NCBI RefSeq assembly: GCF_900312975.1
Contig: NZ_LT990039.1
Location: 558,001-622,000, forward strand
Reading direction: 5' to 3'
Source: Massilistercora timonensis
Lineage (GTDB): Bacteria; Bacillota; Clostridia; Lachnospirales; Lachnospiraceae
DNA length: 64,000 nucleotides
A program made the translations under genes and the position numbers. This document shows positions 16,638 to 26,627 of this stretch, one piece after another. The notes beneath the pieces were generated by a model. It saw nothing but the letters and a program-made list of their open reading frames with translations. It had not been told where the DNA came from and searched no databases. Position 1 is the first letter of the stretch; each line of letters starts with the position of its first letter.

Positions 16638-19478
16638 CTATCTGTCGAGCATTGCGCGGATGTATTTCCCCGTGTAGGACTGGGGACAGTCCGCCACTTC
16701 CTCCGGCGTTCCCTGGACGATCACCGTTCCGCCGCCGTCGCCGCCCTCCGGCCCCATATCAATGATATAGTCCGCCGTCTTGATCACATCCAGGTTGTGC
16801 TCGATCACGATCACCGTATTGCCGTCCGCCGCCAGACGGTGAAGGATCTCCGTCAGCTTGTGCACATCGGCAAAATGAAGTCCTGTGGTGGGCTCGTCCA
16901 GGATGTAAATGGTCTTCCCGGTGCTCCGCTTACTCAGCTCCGCCGCCAGCTTGATCCGCTGGGCCTCGCCTCCGGAGAGCTCTGTGGAAGGCTGGCCCAG
17001 CCGGATATAGGAAAGCCCCACGTCATAGAGGGTCTCCATCTTCCTCCGGATGCTGGGCACATGGTCGAAGAAGTGAAGGGCTTCCTCCACCGTCATGTTC
17101 AGCACGTCATAAATGCTCTTTCCCTTGTATTTTACCTCCAAAGTCTCCCGGTTATACCGCTTCCCGTGACAAACCTCACAGGGCACGTACACGTCCGGCA
17201 GGAAATGCATCTCGATCTTCAGGATGCCGTCCCCGCTGCAGGCCTCGCAGCGGCCGCCCTTCACGTTGAAACTGAACCGGCCCTTCTTGTAGCCTCTGGC
17301 CTTGGCGTCCGGCGTGGCCGCGAAAAGATCCCGGATCAGGTCGAAGACGCCGGTATACGTGGCCGGATTGGACCGGGGCGTCCGCCCGATGGGAGACTGG
17401 TCGATGGCGATCACCTTGTCCAGCTGCTCCATCCCCTTGATATCCTTGTGCTTCCCGGGAATGGTCCGGGCCCGGTTCAGTTCCCTTGCCAGCCGCTTGT
17501 ACACGATCTCATTGATCAGGGAACTCTTGCCGGAACCGGAGACGCCGGTAACGCAGGTCATGATCCCAAGAGGGATCTTCACGTCGATATTCTTCAGGTT
17601 ATTTTCCCTGGCCCCGGTCACCTTAAGCCACCCTGAGGGCACAGCCCGGTGATCCGGCACCGGGATCTTCTTCCTGCCGCTTAAGTAAGCGCCGGTGATG
17701 GAATCCGGATTAGCCATGATCTCCTGAGCCGTCCCGGCGGCCACCACTTCTCCCCCGTGCTCTCCCGCGCCGGGACCGATGTCTACGATATAGTCCGCCT
17801 CCCGCATGGTGTCCTCGTCATGCTCCACCACCAGGACCGAATTCCCCAGATCCCGCAGGTGCTTCAAGGTGGCAAGAAGCTTGTCGTTGTCCCTCTGATG
17901 AAGGCCGATGCTGGGCTCATCCAGAATGTAGGCAACCCCCACCAGCCCGGAGCCGATCTGCGTGGCCAGCCGGATCCGCTGGGCCTCGCCGCCGGACAGG
18001 GTGCCGGTGGCTCTTGACAGCGTCAGATAGTCAAGCCCCACATCCATCAAAAACCTGATCCGGGCCTGGATCTCCTTTAAGATCTGGCCTCCGATCAGCA
18101 TCTGCTGCTTGTTCAGTTTCAGCTTCTGCAGGAATCCCTGCAGCTTTTCCACAGAAAGAGCCGTCACTTCGGCGATATTCTTCCCTCCTACCGTCACCGC
18201 CAGGGCCTCCGGCTTCAGCCGCTGGCCGCCGCACTTGTGGCAGGGGGTGATGCGCATGAACTCTTCGTATTCCGCCTTCATAGTCTCCGAGGCCGTCTCC
18301 CGGTACCGGCGCTCTACATTTTTGATCAGTCCCTCGAAGGCTACATCGTAGACTCCTTCCCCCCGCTGGCCCCGGTAGTGGACCTTCACTTCCCGTCCGC
18401 CGGTGCCGTGGATCAGAAGATCCTGGATCTTCCTGGGATATTTCTGAAAAGGCGTATCCAGGGAGAACCCGTACTCCTGGCTCAACGCGTCCAGAAGGGC
18501 ATAGGTAAAGCTCTTCTTATCTGTACAGGACTGCCACCCCAGCACGGTGATGGCGCCCTGGGAAATGCTCAGGCTCTTGTCCGGGATCATCAGATCCTCG
18601 TCAAATTCCATCTTATAACCCAGACCAAAACATTCCGGGCAGGCCCCGAAGGGGTTGTTGAAGGAAAAGCTTCTTGGCTCGATCTCCGCAATACTGATCC
18701 CGCAATCCGGGCAGGAGAAGCTCTGGCTGAAATTAATGGGCTCCCCGTCGATCACATCCACCGTCATCAGCCCTTCCGCCAGATGAAGCACATCCTCAAT
18801 AGAGTCGGTAAGCCTTTTTTCAATGCCCGGCTTCACCACCAGACGGTCCACGATGATCTCAATGTTGTGCTTGATGTTCTTGTCTAGCTGGATCTCCTCT
18901 GAGAGCTCGTACAGATTTCCATCAATACGGGCACGCACATAGCCGCTCTTCCTGGCCCGCTCCAGAAGCTTGGCATGGGTTCCTTTTCTCCCCCGCACCA
19001 CCGGCGCCAGAAGCTGGATCTTGGTCCGCTCCGGCAGTTCCATGATCTGGTCCACCATCTGGTCCACCGTCTGCTTCTTGATCTCCTTGCCGCAGTTGGG
19101 ACAATGGGGAATCCCCACCCGGGCATAGAGGAGACGGAAATAGTCATAGATCTCCGTCACCGTGCCCACTGTAGAACGGGGATTGCGGTTGGTGGACTTC
19201 TGGTCAATAGAAATGGCCGGGGAAAGCCCCTCAATGCTCTCCACATCCGGTTTCTCCATCTGTCCCAGGAACTGGCGCGCGTAAGAAGACAAAGATTCCA
19301 TGTAGCGCCTCTGCCCTTCCGCGTAAATGGTATCGAAAGCCAGGGAGGATTTCCCGGATCCAGAGAGACCGGTCAGGACCACCAGTTCATTTCTGGGAAT
19401 GTCCAGATCGATATTCTTCAGGTTATGCTCGTTGGCCCCCCGGATCTTGATATATTTTCTGCTGTCTTTTTCTTCCAT
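16638..19478 (-). CDS. uvrA: excinuclease ABC subunit A
   Basis: DNA damage-recognition ATPase of nucleotide excision repair. The 946-residue length is canonical. Two ABC ATPase modules: Walker [15 protein letters not shown] (~35-48) and [14 protein letters not shown] (~640-655), with two LSGGEAQRI signatures. Zinc-binding Cys motifs are [34 protein letters not shown] and the UvrA-specific CEACSGDG...[10 protein letters not shown] finger. It lies 23 bp downstream of uvrB in the usual uvrBA arrangement. No LexA-type box is visible directly upstream of uvrB; a possible one lies far upstream at 26628-26641. Confidence 0.98.
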   Translation of the reverse strand: MEEKDSRKYIKIRGANEHNLKNIDLDIPRNELVVLTGLSGSGKSSLAFDTIYAEGQRRYMESLSSYARQFLGQMEKPDVESIEGLSPAISIDQKSTNRNPRSTVGTVTEIYDYFRLLYARVGIPHCPNCGKEIKKQTVDQMVDQIMELPERTKIQLLAPVVRGRKGTHAKLLERARKSGYVRARIDGNLYELSEEIQLDKNIKHNIEIIVDRLVVKPGIEKRLTDSIEDVLHLAEGLMTVDVIDGEPINFSQSFSCPDCGISIAEIEPRSFSFNNPFGACPECFGLGYKMEFDEDLMIPDKSLSISQGAITVLGWQSCTDKKSFTYALLDALSQEYGFSLDTPFQKYPRKIQDLLIHGTGGREVKVHYRGQRGEGVYDVAFEGLIKNVERRYRETASETMKAEYEEFMRITPCHKCGGQRLKPEALAVTVGGKNIAEVTALSVEKLQGFLQKLKLNKQQMLIGGQILKEIQARIRFLMDVGLDYLTLSRATGTLSGGEAQRIRLATQIGSGLVGVAYILDEPSIGLHQRDNDKLLATLKHLRDLGNSVLVVEHDEDTMREADYIVDIGPGAGEHGGEVVAAGTAQEIMANPDSITGAYLSGRKKIPVPDHRAVPSGWLKVTGARENNLKNIDVKIPLGIMTCVTGVSGSGKSSLINEIVYKRLARELNRARTIPGKHKDIKGMEQLDKVIAIDQSPIGRTPRSNPATYTGVFDLIRDLFAATPDAKARGYKKGRFSFNVKGGRCEACSGDGILKIEMHFLPDVYVPCEVCHGKRYNRETLEVKYKGKSIYDVLNMTVEEALHFFDHVPSIRRKMETLYDVGLSYIRLGQPSTELSGGEAQRIKLAAELSKRSTGKTIYILDEPTTGLHFADVHKLTEILHRLAADGNTVIVIEHNLDVIKTADYIIDMGPEGGDGGGTVIVQGTPEEVADCPQSYTGKYIRAMLDR

Positions 19479-19501
19479 GATCGTTGTCCTTTCCCTGCTA
19501 T

Positions 19502-21481
19502 CTATTCTTTCAGCAGCTTCTTCAGCTCCACCATCTTGTCACGCAGCTCTGCCGCCGCCTCGAAGTTCAATTCCGCCGCTGCTTTCTTCATCTGTTTCGT
19601 CACATCCTGGATCAGCTTCTCCAGCTCCTTGGAACTCATAGACTCCGGATCCTTCTCCATCCGCAGCTCTTCCGCCGCCACCTTCCTGGAAATGGAGATC
19701 AGGTCCCGGACGCTCTTCTTAATGGTCTGGGGCGTGATCCCATGAGCTTCATTGTATTCCATCTGCACCTTGCGGCGGCGCTCCGTCTCCTGGATCGCCA
19801 GGCGCATGGAATCTGTAATAGTATCCGCGTACATGATCACATGGCCCTCCGCGTTTCTCGCCGCCCGACCGATGGTCTGAATGAGAGACGTCTCAGAACG
19901 CAGGAATCCCTCCTTGTCCGCGTCCAGGATGGCCACCAGGGTAATCTCCGGGATGTCCAGCCCTTCCCGCAGAAGGTTGATCCCCACCAGCACGTCAAAC
20001 ACATCCAGTCGCATGTCCCGCACGATCTGGGTCCGCTCCAGGGTGTCGATATCGGAGTGGAGATACCGCACCCGGATCCCCAGCTCCTTCATATAATCGG
20101 TCAGATCCTCCGCCATCCGCTTGGTCAGGGTGGTGATCAGGATCTTGTTCTTCTTCTCCGTCTCTTTCTTCACTTCCGCCACCAGATCGTCGATCTGACC
20201 CTCCACCGGGCGCACTTCCACCCGGGGATCCAGAAGCCCGGTGGGACGGATCACCTGCTCTGCCCGCAAAAGCTCATGCTCCGCCTCATAGGGACCCGGA
20301 GTAGCTGACACAAACAGGATCTGATCGATACGCTCCTCAAATTCCTGGAAATTCAGCGGCCGGTTATCCAAAGCCGAGGGAAGCCGGAAACCATAGTCCA
20401 CCAGGGTGGTCTTCCGGGACCGGTCCCCGTGGTACATCCCGCCGATCTGAGGAATGGTCTTGTGAGACTCGTCAATGATGATCAGGAAATCATCCTTGAA
20501 GAAATCCATCAACGTATAGGGCGGCTGTCCCGGCTTAAGCCCGGACAGATGCCGGGAGTAATTCTCAATGCCGGAACAGAATCCCGTCTCTTTTAACATC
20601 TCGACATCAAAATTGGTGCGCTCCGCGATCCGCTGGGCCTCCAGAAGCTTGTCCTCAGACTTGAAATACCGGACCCGCTCCTCCAGCTCCTCTTCAATGG
20701 CGTCCGCCGCCCGCCGGATCTGCTCCGCCGGAACCACATAGTGGGAGGCAGGGAAGATGGCCACATGCTCCAGCTCTCCCTTGATCTCGCCGGTGAGTAC
20801 GTCGATCTGAGTGATCCGGTCGATCTCGTCCCCGAAGAATTCCACCCGCACTGCGGTATCCGCCTCATTGGCCGGGATGATCTCCACCACATCCCCCCGC
20901 ACCCGGAAGGTTCCCCGTTTGAAATCCATCTCATTGCGGTCATACTGGATATCGATCAGCTGGCGCAGCACCTCGTCCCGGTCTTTTTCCATCCCCGGAC
21001 GCAGAGAAACCATCATTTTCTCGAAGTTCATCGGCTCACCCAGTCCGTAGATACAGGACACGCTGGACACCACGATCACGTCTTTGCGCTCCACAAGAGA
21101 GGCTGTGGCGGAAAGCCGCAGCTTGTCGATCTCCTCGTTGATGGAGGAGTCCTTGGCGATGTAGGTGTCTGAGGAGGGAACGTAGGCCTCCGGCTGGTAG
21201 TAGTCGTAGTAGGAGACAAAGTACTCCACAGCATTGTTCGGGAAAAACTCCTTGAACTCGCCGTAGAGCTGCGCCGCCAGGGTCTTGTTGTGCGCAATGA
21301 TCAGCGTCGGTTTATTCAGTTGTGCAATGACATTCGCCATTGTAAACGTCTTGCCCGAACCGGTGACGCCAAGAAGGGTCTCGCACTGGTTGCCTTCCTT
21401 AAATCCTTTAACCAGGTCAGCGATGGCCTGGGGCTGGTCGCCGGTTGGGGCGTATTCTGATACTAACTCAAAATGATCCAT
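19502..21481 (-). CDS. uvrB: excinuclease ABC subunit B
   Basis: Helicase-like damage-verifying subunit of nucleotide excision repair, complete at 659 residues. Motifs: [15 protein letters not shown] (Walker A, ~38-52), the beta-hairpin [20 protein letters not shown] (~92-111), [20 protein letters not shown] (DEAD-like), [23 protein letters not shown] and a C-terminal UVR domain (~625-659) that contacts UvrC/UvrA. The first ~90 codons are duplicated at 24564-24836 with scattered substitutions (A21E, D22A and an Ala-to-Gln change near residue 54). The present 5' end was therefore probably supplied by an incoming DNA segment. The start is preceded by AGGGATAAATTATC. Confidence 0.98.
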   Translation of the reverse strand: MDHFELVSEYAPTGDQPQAIADLVKGFKEGNQCETLLGVTGSGKTFTMANVIAQLNKPTLIIAHNKTLAAQLYGEFKEFFPNNAVEYFVSYYDYYQPEAYVPSSDTYIAKDSSINEEIDKLRLSATASLVERKDVIVVSSVSCIYGLGEPMNFEKMMVSLRPGMEKDRDEVLRQLIDIQYDRNEMDFKRGTFRVRGDVVEIIPANEADTAVRVEFFGDEIDRITQIDVLTGEIKGELEHVAIFPASHYVVPAEQIRRAADAIEEELEERVRYFKSEDKLLEAQRIAERTNFDVEMLKETGFCSGIENYSRHLSGLKPGQPPYTLMDFFKDDFLIIIDESHKTIPQIGGMYHGDRSRKTTLVDYGFRLPSALDNRPLNFQEFEERIDQILFVSATPGPYEAEHELLRAEQVIRPTGLLDPRVEVRPVEGQIDDLVAEVKKETEKKNKILITTLTKRMAEDLTDYMKELGIRVRYLHSDIDTLERTQIVRDMRLDVFDVLVGINLLREGLDIPEITLVAILDADKEGFLRSETSLIQTIGRAARNAEGHVIMYADTITDSMRLAIQETERRRKVQMEYNEAHGITPQTIKKSVRDLISISRKVAAEELRMEKDPESMSSKELEKLIQDVTKQMKKAAAELNFEAAAELRDKMVELKKLLKE

Positions 21482-21509
21482 GATAATTTATCCCTTATTT
21501 CTGAAATGA

Positions 21510-21838
21510 TTAATCCGCTTTATTTACGATCCAATAGCCATTTCTATTAGAACCTTTCCGTAACAGAACGCCTTCGCTTTTTAATTCTTTAATAGCCGAT
21601 TGAATCTGCTTTCTGGTTAACTCTAATTCTTCTGTAAGCTCTGCTTGAGTCATTGCCGGATTATTTGACAAAAGTTTTAGAATTACTTGTTTTCTTTCAA
21701 TTCCTTTTTTTGGCTCCTTTTTGGCTCATGCAGAAATCCTTTGTGAATATATAATCTGGAAATAAAATAGCCCCTTATCTCATCCGTCTCAAATTCCGGT
21801 TTTGGCGAACCATTTGCTTCCAAGGCACAGTGATTCCT
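21510..21838 (-). pseudogene. C-terminal remnant of an AAA-4/AlbA-type (Schlafen-like) ATP-binding regulator
   Basis: Two minus-strand frames together match the C-terminal end of this family. The upstream part (21838 to ~21730) reads EANGSPKPEFETDEIRGYF followed by SRLYIHKGFLHEP. After a frameshift in a Lys/Pro-rich stretch near 21725-21735, the downstream part reads KKGIERKQVILKLL and then a winged-helix phrase (MTQAELTEELELTRKQIQSA), ending in YWIVNKAD and the stop at 21510. The N-terminal ATPase part is missing; a stop precedes the conserved block. It is a decayed gene just in front of uvrB and gives no functional product. Confidence 0.72.
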
Positions 21839-21864
21839 TTATAATTTTTATTCAATAATTTATT

Positions 21865-23313
21865 TTATGGTCTTCCTCTTAAAACCATCCCAAGTCCTAT
21901 CCTAAATAACTTTGGCACTTCAAAACTACTATCTGCTGCCCCTCGACCATTCTGTGCTTCTAACATTCCCGTCTCATACAAAGCCCTTATCATATCATCA
22001 CCTTTTGGCTCTAAACCTGACATCATACCACCAATTTCTTCACGAGTATATTTCGCCGTATCTCTTCCTCTAAACCTTTCAAAGTGCAATCTTAGCTGTG
22101 GAAATTCACTCAGATATGTGTCACATTTTGTTACTGACACTCTACCAAAAGCCTTTCTTATCGCATTTCCAGAAATCAAACAATTCTCCTCGAATCCCTC
22201 ATTCCTTTGTCCTTCTTTTGAATAATTCGCGAAATTAATAAGTTCTCTAGGATACTTGCCGCCTAGTCCATCTGTTATTCGCGCCAAAAGCCATGATATA
22301 ACTGTTGCTTCTCTTTTACCTTTATAAACCTGCCTAGCAAAAATTGTGTAAAATACAGTTTCTAAATTAACAGTAAGCAACAATTCTGTCTTGTCCAGAC
22401 CTGTTTCATTGATAACATATCCCAGAATTTTATCATTATTTAAAACACGTTTCATCAACATCTCTAATAAGCTATTTTCGTCCCAAGACAGTTCTATGAT
22501 TTTATCAGATAAGTGACTTTTATTTACAAATTCAAGTGTAGACCAAATATCATTTCTTAAAAAGATTTTAAACTTAATTCTTGGAAACCTATTAACAAAC
22601 TTTAAATATGTACGAAAAAGGCTTTCTATACATAATTTTCTTTTTTGATAATCATTAGAAAATAGTTCATCAATTTTATCAAAAAGAATCCAACAGTCCA
22701 TATCTTCCATATTTAATGTTTCATTAATTTCTGATAGCATATCTTGAGTATCTATACTATATTTACCACCAATTTTGATTTTTACTCCCTTCACTTCTAT
22801 ATCAATCCCTTGTATGGGTGTTCCAATTACCATCCCCCACAATTGACGTAAAATAGATAGAATTCTGAAATCCTCTATCAAGCCTGCCTGCTTATAAAAC
22901 TCAATTAAATTTTCACCTGTATAATATCCTGCTTTTCCAAGTTTAATAGCTATTTTAGTTGCTATATACAGTTCCCAAATACTGTCAAAGCTCGCCTCTT
23001 CCTGCTTAAGTAATTTATTAAAATCATCTGTCTGTAGTTCTTTAACATCATTGAATCCTGTCCCAGTCACAATCAATACTTTATTTTTTTCTAAATGTGC
23101 TAGTTCTCTTGCTTTGTTCTCATATTTTGAAAACATTTGAAATAACGCACTCTTACCTGAACCTTTTGCCCCCAAAATCAATGCTTTCTTCGGATCCAAA
23201 AAATCATTAAAGTCTCTTGTTTTTATAAATTTATCGTCTAAATTTTCTTCCGATTCAGAATCAACATTTCCAAACTGCAACAACTCAAGAAGTTCTTTTT
23301 TGCTATCATACAT
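21865..23313 (-). CDS. P-loop ATPase of the Sll1717 type
   Basis: A 482-residue ATPase. Walker A is ALILGAKGSGKSALFQMF (~45-62), after an N-terminal segment with FIKTRDFNDFLDPKKA. A Walker-B/sensor-like DCWILFDKIDELF lies near residue 205. The rest is helical with no nuclease or membrane segment recognised. It resembles the Sll1717-family P-loop ATPases often found in accessory and defence-gene neighbourhoods; the biochemical role is unknown. Codon use is markedly AT-rich relative to flanking uvrB. It lies 59 bp downstream of the rhuM-like gene in the same orientation, so a two-gene unit is likely. Confidence 0.75.
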   Translation of the reverse strand: MYDSKKELLELLQFGNVDSESEENLDDKFIKTRDFNDFLDPKKALILGAKGSGKSALFQMFSKYENKARELAHLEKNKVLIVTGTGFNDVKELQTDDFNKLLKQEEASFDSIWELYIATKIAIKLGKAGYYTGENLIEFYKQAGLIEDFRILSILRQLWGMVIGTPIQGIDIEVKGVKIKIGGKYSIDTQDMLSEINETLNMEDMDCWILFDKIDELFSNDYQKRKLCIESLFRTYLKFVNRFPRIKFKIFLRNDIWSTLEFVNKSHLSDKIIELSWDENSLLEMLMKRVLNNDKILGYVINETGLDKTELLLTVNLETVFYTIFARQVYKGKREATVISWLLARITDGLGGKYPRELINFANYSKEGQRNEGFEENCLISGNAIRKAFGRVSVTKCDTYLSEFPQLRLHFERFRGRDTAKYTREEIGGMMSGLEPKGDDMIRALYETGMLEAQNGRGAADSSFEVPKLFRIGLGMVLRGRP

Positions 23314-23372
23314 ATTCTTAATCCCTTTCTGACAAAGTCAACTTTTTTAATCTACACCATTTTAAATTATTG

Positions 23373-24377
23373 TTACAACCCTAAATAATCCTTTCGTTCT
23401 AGTTCTTCTAACTTATTAATGCTCTCATAAAATTGCTCTTCTACTAAAGATAATCTATCTTTTTTCTGTTTTCTATATTTTTCATACTCACCATGAGCTT
23501 TTTCAAGCGCCTGCTTATGCGTTACACTTCCTTTAGTCCTAAGTATATCTCTTCTTGTCATTTTCAAATAATCATCTATGGTTTCCAGCCAGTCTTTCAT
23601 ATACATAGGCTCATGGTTTAGTGCATGTACCTCTGCAATATCCAAATAAGCGGTAACAATTTTATTTAATGCGTCTAATTCATCCTTGTCCAAATAATTT
23701 TTCGCAACTTCTACATCTGTCCGTTTTATTGATTTGCCCTGCCAGGAAGTTAATCCCATATGTTCTTTCTCAGCATCCGCTCTTTGATATATCACTTCTG
23801 CAGCTGTATGCTTATGCGCCGCCCAATGCATTTTGTTCTGTACCTGTTTAAAGAAAAGAATTGAACTTTCTGCTCTTGGATCATAATCAATACTCGTTGC
23901 ATAAATCTCCAACACTTTCCGCCAGAAAACCTTTTCTGATGACCGGATATCACGAATGCGTTCTAATAATTCATCAAAATAGTTTCCGCCACCTAAGCGT
24001 TTTAAGCGGTCGTCATCTAAAGCAAAACCTTTTTGCATATATTCTTTCAAAATATTTGTTGCCCATATTCTAAACTGGGTACCACGCAAAGATTTTACTC
24101 TATACCCCACAGATATGATCACATCCAGATTATAGTAATCCACCTGATAGGTTTTCCCATCATCGGCAGTATGGGCAAATTTTGCCCATACTGATTCTTT
24201 TTTCAATTCTCCCTCTTTAAAAATATTACGTATATGCTTTCCTATAACACTTCTGTCTCTTTGAAACAATTCTGCCATCTGTTCTACCGAAAGCCATACC
24301 GTATCATTTACAAATGCCGCTTCAATCTTTGTTAAACCATCTTCTGTAGTATACATTAACAAATTCGACTGCTGCAT
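23373..24377 (-). CDS. rhuM: RhuM family protein
   Basis: A 334-residue member of the RhuM ('virulence protein RhuM') family. The N-terminal Bro-N/KilA-like region (~15-125) includes VWLSVEQMAELFQRDRSVIG, followed by DYYNLDVIISVGYRVKS and FRIWATNILKEYM. The C-terminal half is helical and rich in Lys/Glu. The molecular function is unestablished; family members frequently sit with restriction-modification or other accessory genes rather than true virulence loci. It is AT-rich like its downstream partner. The start at 24377 follows GAGGTGAGTATGG; an overlapping out-of-frame ATG lies 4 bp upstream. Confidence 0.88.
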   Translation of the reverse strand: MQQSNLLMYTTEDGLTKIEAAFVNDTVWLSVEQMAELFQRDRSVIGKHIRNIFKEGELKKESVWAKFAHTADDGKTYQVDYYNLDVIISVGYRVKSLRGTQFRIWATNILKEYMQKGFALDDDRLKRLGGGNYFDELLERIRDIRSSEKVFWRKVLEIYATSIDYDPRAESSILFFKQVQNKMHWAAHKHTAAEVIYQRADAEKEHMGLTSWQGKSIKRTDVEVAKNYLDKDELDALNKIVTAYLDIAEVHALNHEPMYMKDWLETIDDYLKMTRRDILRTKGSVTHKQALEKAHGEYEKYRKQKKDRLSLVEEQFYESINKLEELERKDYLGL

Positions 24378-24563
24378 CCATACTCACCTCTTTATCCGCT
24401 TTGTATCCATTTCTACTCGTTACGAATTTAATCTGCAAAAAGTCACAAAATCATTTTATCCACCTGATATTATCCGCCCCATTCCATCCTGTTTCCTCCA
24501 CAAAATATGGACAAATCGGAGCCAAATAACACCAGATATCCCCCATTTTCCGGCTCCGGCACA

Positions 24564-24836
24564 CTAGGAGACAAAGTACTCTACGGCATTGTTCGGGAAA
24601 AATTCCTTGAACTCACCGTAGAGCTGTGCCGCCAGAGTCTTGTTATGAGCAATGATCAGTGTCGGTTTATTCAGTTGCTGGATGACGTTTGCCATCGTGA
24701 AGGTTTTTCCGGAACCGGTGACACCCAAAAGGGTCTCGCACTGGTTCCCTTCCTTAAAACCTTTGACTAAAGCCTCGATTGCCTGGGGCTGGTCGCCGGT
24801 GGGGGCGTATTCTGATACTAATTCAAAATGATCCAT
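24564..24836 (-). pseudogene. uvrB': truncated second copy of the uvrB 5' end
   Basis: A 90-codon frame nearly identical to residues 1-90 of UvrB, including Walker [16 protein letters not shown], stopping at EYFVS followed by TAG where similarity ends. It keeps its own GGAGTAGGGATAG ribosome binding site, which overlaps the last codons of the NADAR gene. Nucleotide differences are scattered and mainly synonymous, so this is an orthologous segment from a related strain or the displaced native 5' end, not a fresh duplication. The short product has no complete ATPase core and is presumably non-functional. Confidence 0.92.
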
Positions 24837-24845
24837 GATCTATCC

Positions 24846-25445
24846 CTACTCCTTTTTCTGACGGATTCTCTCTGCATAGTCCCGCAGTTCCGATTCTGCA
24901 TGAAAGCCGGCATCTTCCGCTACACCGGAGAAGGCTTTTTCGACATTCCGAAATGCCTGAGTCACTCTATTTTGATGCCTGATATCTTCTCTAACTTGCA
25001 TCAAAATTTTCCCCAACAGATTTTGCCCTCTCCATTTATCAATGCAGCGCCTGTTCTCATCTTCCATAGAAAGACCAATTCCCCAGATCCGGTCTTTTAC
25101 AGCGCATTCCGCAATTATTTCTTCATCTGTCCGCTCCAGTTTTTCAGCAAGTTCAGGATTCTGGCGGAATTTCTCTAACACTCCATTATAGACAATACCT
25201 TCTCTTTCCTTTGCCCAGACATTGTCATCAAAATTATGCACAGTTCTTCCTAATGCCTTGATCTTCGCCACATCATCCGTCTGCAATATCTTTTCTGCAA
25301 TTGTCTGATCTTTAAACAAAACTGCCTTTTCATACATCATATATTGCTCCATGGAAGAAAATGTAATACCGCCAACTGTGAATTCTGATAGAAACCAGTT
25401 GCTCAAATAGCCATTTTCTTCGTCCGGATTGTGAAAGCATATCAT
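24846..25445 (-). CDS. NADAR family (YbiA-like) protein, predicted ADP-ribose/N-glycosidic hydrolase
   Basis: A 199-residue complete NADAR-fold protein. Landmarks are GYLSNWFLSEF (~13-23), the FSSMEQYMMYEKAVLFKD helix (~30-47), VHNFDDNVWAKEREGIVYNG, KDRIWGIGLSMED and WRGQNLLGKILMQVRED. Some family members hydrolyse N-glycosidic bonds in riboflavin intermediates; others remove ADP-ribose from guanine bases and act as antitoxins to DNA-ADP-ribosylating toxins. The start at 25445 has AAGG 7-8 bp upstream; a longer frame to 25493 would overlap the upstream gene. Its stop is 9 bp before the truncated uvrB start. It is the third gene of an operon with an unknown 145-residue protein and a DUF3990-like chimera. 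Confidence 0.85.
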   Translation of the reverse strand: MICFHNPDEENGYLSNWFLSEFTVGGITFSSMEQYMMYEKAVLFKDQTIAEKILQTDDVAKIKALGRTVHNFDDNVWAKEREGIVYNGVLEKFRQNPELAEKLERTDEEIIAECAVKDRIWGIGLSMEDENRRCIDKWRGQNLLGKILMQVREDIRHQNRVTQAFRNVEKAFSGVAEDAGFHAESELRDYAERIRQKKE

Positions 25446-25476
25446 AGCTGCACCTTCTTCCTGCAACACTCCGCCT

Positions 25477-25914
25477 TTATTCCTGTTTCTCAAGTCCGCA
25501 CTGTTGTCCTACCTTTTGGACAGCCACCTGCAGATCAAGATCATGAAGTCCCGGATACCCTTCAAACATAAATTCCACCGGTAGAAGCCTGACAACTTCT
25601 TTGCTTGGAATCCTGTACATCCATTGAAACAAAGCATAAAACTGCCCGATCCAGTCAGGAGCGAATCCTCCCGTCTCTTTTCCCTGTTTCAACTTGTATT
25701 TATCATTTTTCAGGAAATAGTCAAATAAACTTTCTGCATCCATAGTAGAGACATATGCCTGTCCCTCATCTATCAGGGATCTTGTCCGGCTCTTCATATA
25801 ATGATCAATAAAATCTTCTATATCCATACCCGGGCAGTGATCCTCTGCATATTCAAACAGTTTCCCCTGATTTTCAATCACTTCATCCAAATACGCTTTA
25901 CTAAATACTTCCAT
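25477..25914 (-). CDS. conserved hypothetical protein, 145 residues, in the DUF3990/NADAR operon
   Basis: No catalytic motif was recognised. It is acidic, soluble and mostly helical, with a central STMDAESLFDYFLKNDKYKL and a conserved-looking C-terminal half (APDWIGQFYALFQWMYRIP, then FEGYPGLHDLDLQVAVQKVG). From memory, proteins with this ending often accompany DUF3990 genes, which would make it an accessory or antitoxin-like partner; this is unverified. It starts 11 bp after the stop of the chimeric gene, with AGAGGTAAGACA in front, and ends 31 bp before the NADAR start, so the three are almost surely cotranscribed. Confidence 0.8.
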   Translation of the reverse strand: MEVFSKAYLDEVIENQGKLFEYAEDHCPGMDIEDFIDHYMKSRTRSLIDEGQAYVSTMDAESLFDYFLKNDKYKLKQGKETGGFAPDWIGQFYALFQWMYRIPSKEVVRLLPVEFMFEGYPGLHDLDLQVAVQKVGQQCGLEKQE

Positions 25915-25925
25915 TGTCTTACCTC

Positions 25926-26567
25926 TTACAGCAATTTACTGAACACATTTTCAATTTTGTTTTTCTCAGAGTTGATCAGTGCATACATAGATTCTCTGGC
26001 GTTCCTATCACGCTGTGTATATCGTGGATTGATCTTATGATAGTCAATTTCCTGCAGTGCTGTAACGTCCTCTTTCAGAGACAGAAACGCTTTTTCTGTC
26101 TTTAAGCAGTACTGAATTCCCAGATCTCCCAATTTTAATAATTCCGGCAGAATATCCAGATCCACTTCATCCCTGACAAAGCATTTGGCAATATAAAAAT
26201 ATGACGCATTCGCTCTCCACCCTTTGATGACATCGTATTCTTCTGTAGAAATCTGATACTTTTCTATAAATCCGGGCGCCAGCACCTTATATCTCCGTCC
26301 TGTATCTGCATCCCGGTGTTTCATCAGTTCTGCCAGCCAGGAAAGTATATCGCATTCCTGAAAATCCAATATATTTAATTCAGAGACATCGAATTGTTCA
26401 CAATAATTTTCAAATACCTTATATAACGTATCATAGCAAGGTTGCTTACCCAAAATCCAGTCTGATAAACCAGGGCAAAATATATTCCACTCTTCATTTA
26501 ATGTCTGTATAGTTTCATCCCAACTAGAAGAAGTCTGTCCTAATCCATGAAGTAATATATAGTTCAA
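25926..26567 (-). CDS. chimeric ORF: alpha/beta-hydrolase N-terminus joined to a DUF3990-like C-terminus
   Basis: Residues 1 to ~57 (start TTG at 26567, GGAG 8 bp upstream) read LLHGLGQTSSSWDETIQTL and on to the FENYCEQF region, the opening of a small alpha/beta-hydrolase whose nucleophile elbow (G-x-S-x-G) should come next. Instead, from ~58 (DVSELNILDFQECDILSWL) the sequence matches the C-terminal half of DUF3990 proteins, with YDVIKGWRANASYFYIAKCF and LGDLGIQYCLKTEKAF. Both halves lack the residues needed for their usual activity. It looks like a deletion fusion that left an open frame, so 'pseudogene' is equally defensible. An ATG-initiated 8-codon frame overlaps the TTG start. Confidence 0.7.
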   Translation of the reverse strand: MNYILLHGLGQTSSSWDETIQTLNEEWNIFCPGLSDWILGKQPCYDTLYKVFENYCEQFDVSELNILDFQECDILSWLAELMKHRDADTGRRYKVLAPGFIEKYQISTEEYDVIKGWRANASYFYIAKCFVRDEVDLDILPELLKLGDLGIQYCLKTEKAFLSLKEDVTALQEIDYHKINPRYTQRDRNARESMYALINSEKNKIENVFSKLL

Positions 26568-26627
26568 TGCTTTTGCTCCTGTAATTTCATTACCTGCTTC
26601 TGTCTATTTACAAGCTTTTCCCGCAAA

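Larger units (their letters stand above)
21482..24563. other. AT-rich accessory segment bracketed by two copies of the uvrB 5' end
   Basis: About 3.1 kb lie between the start codon of intact uvrB and the 3' end of a truncated uvrB 5' copy. The segment is visibly richer in A/T than its neighbours. It holds an AAA-4 gene remnant, an Sll1717-type ATPase gene and a rhuM-like gene, all on the minus strand. No transposase, integrase or tRNA is present. The right junction lies near 24565, where uvrB similarity stops at the sequence matching 21210. The gap 24378-24563 (rhuM to uvrB copy) shows no gene. Confidence 0.7.

Noticed and set aside
21482-24563. Classical integrative element or prophage
   Set aside because: No integrase, transposase, att-type short direct repeat or phage gene is visible; the only repeat is the uvrB 5' segment.
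24564-24836. A functional short UvrB paralogue
   Set aside because: It holds only the first 90 residues and no helicase core, and ends at a junction with unrelated DNA.
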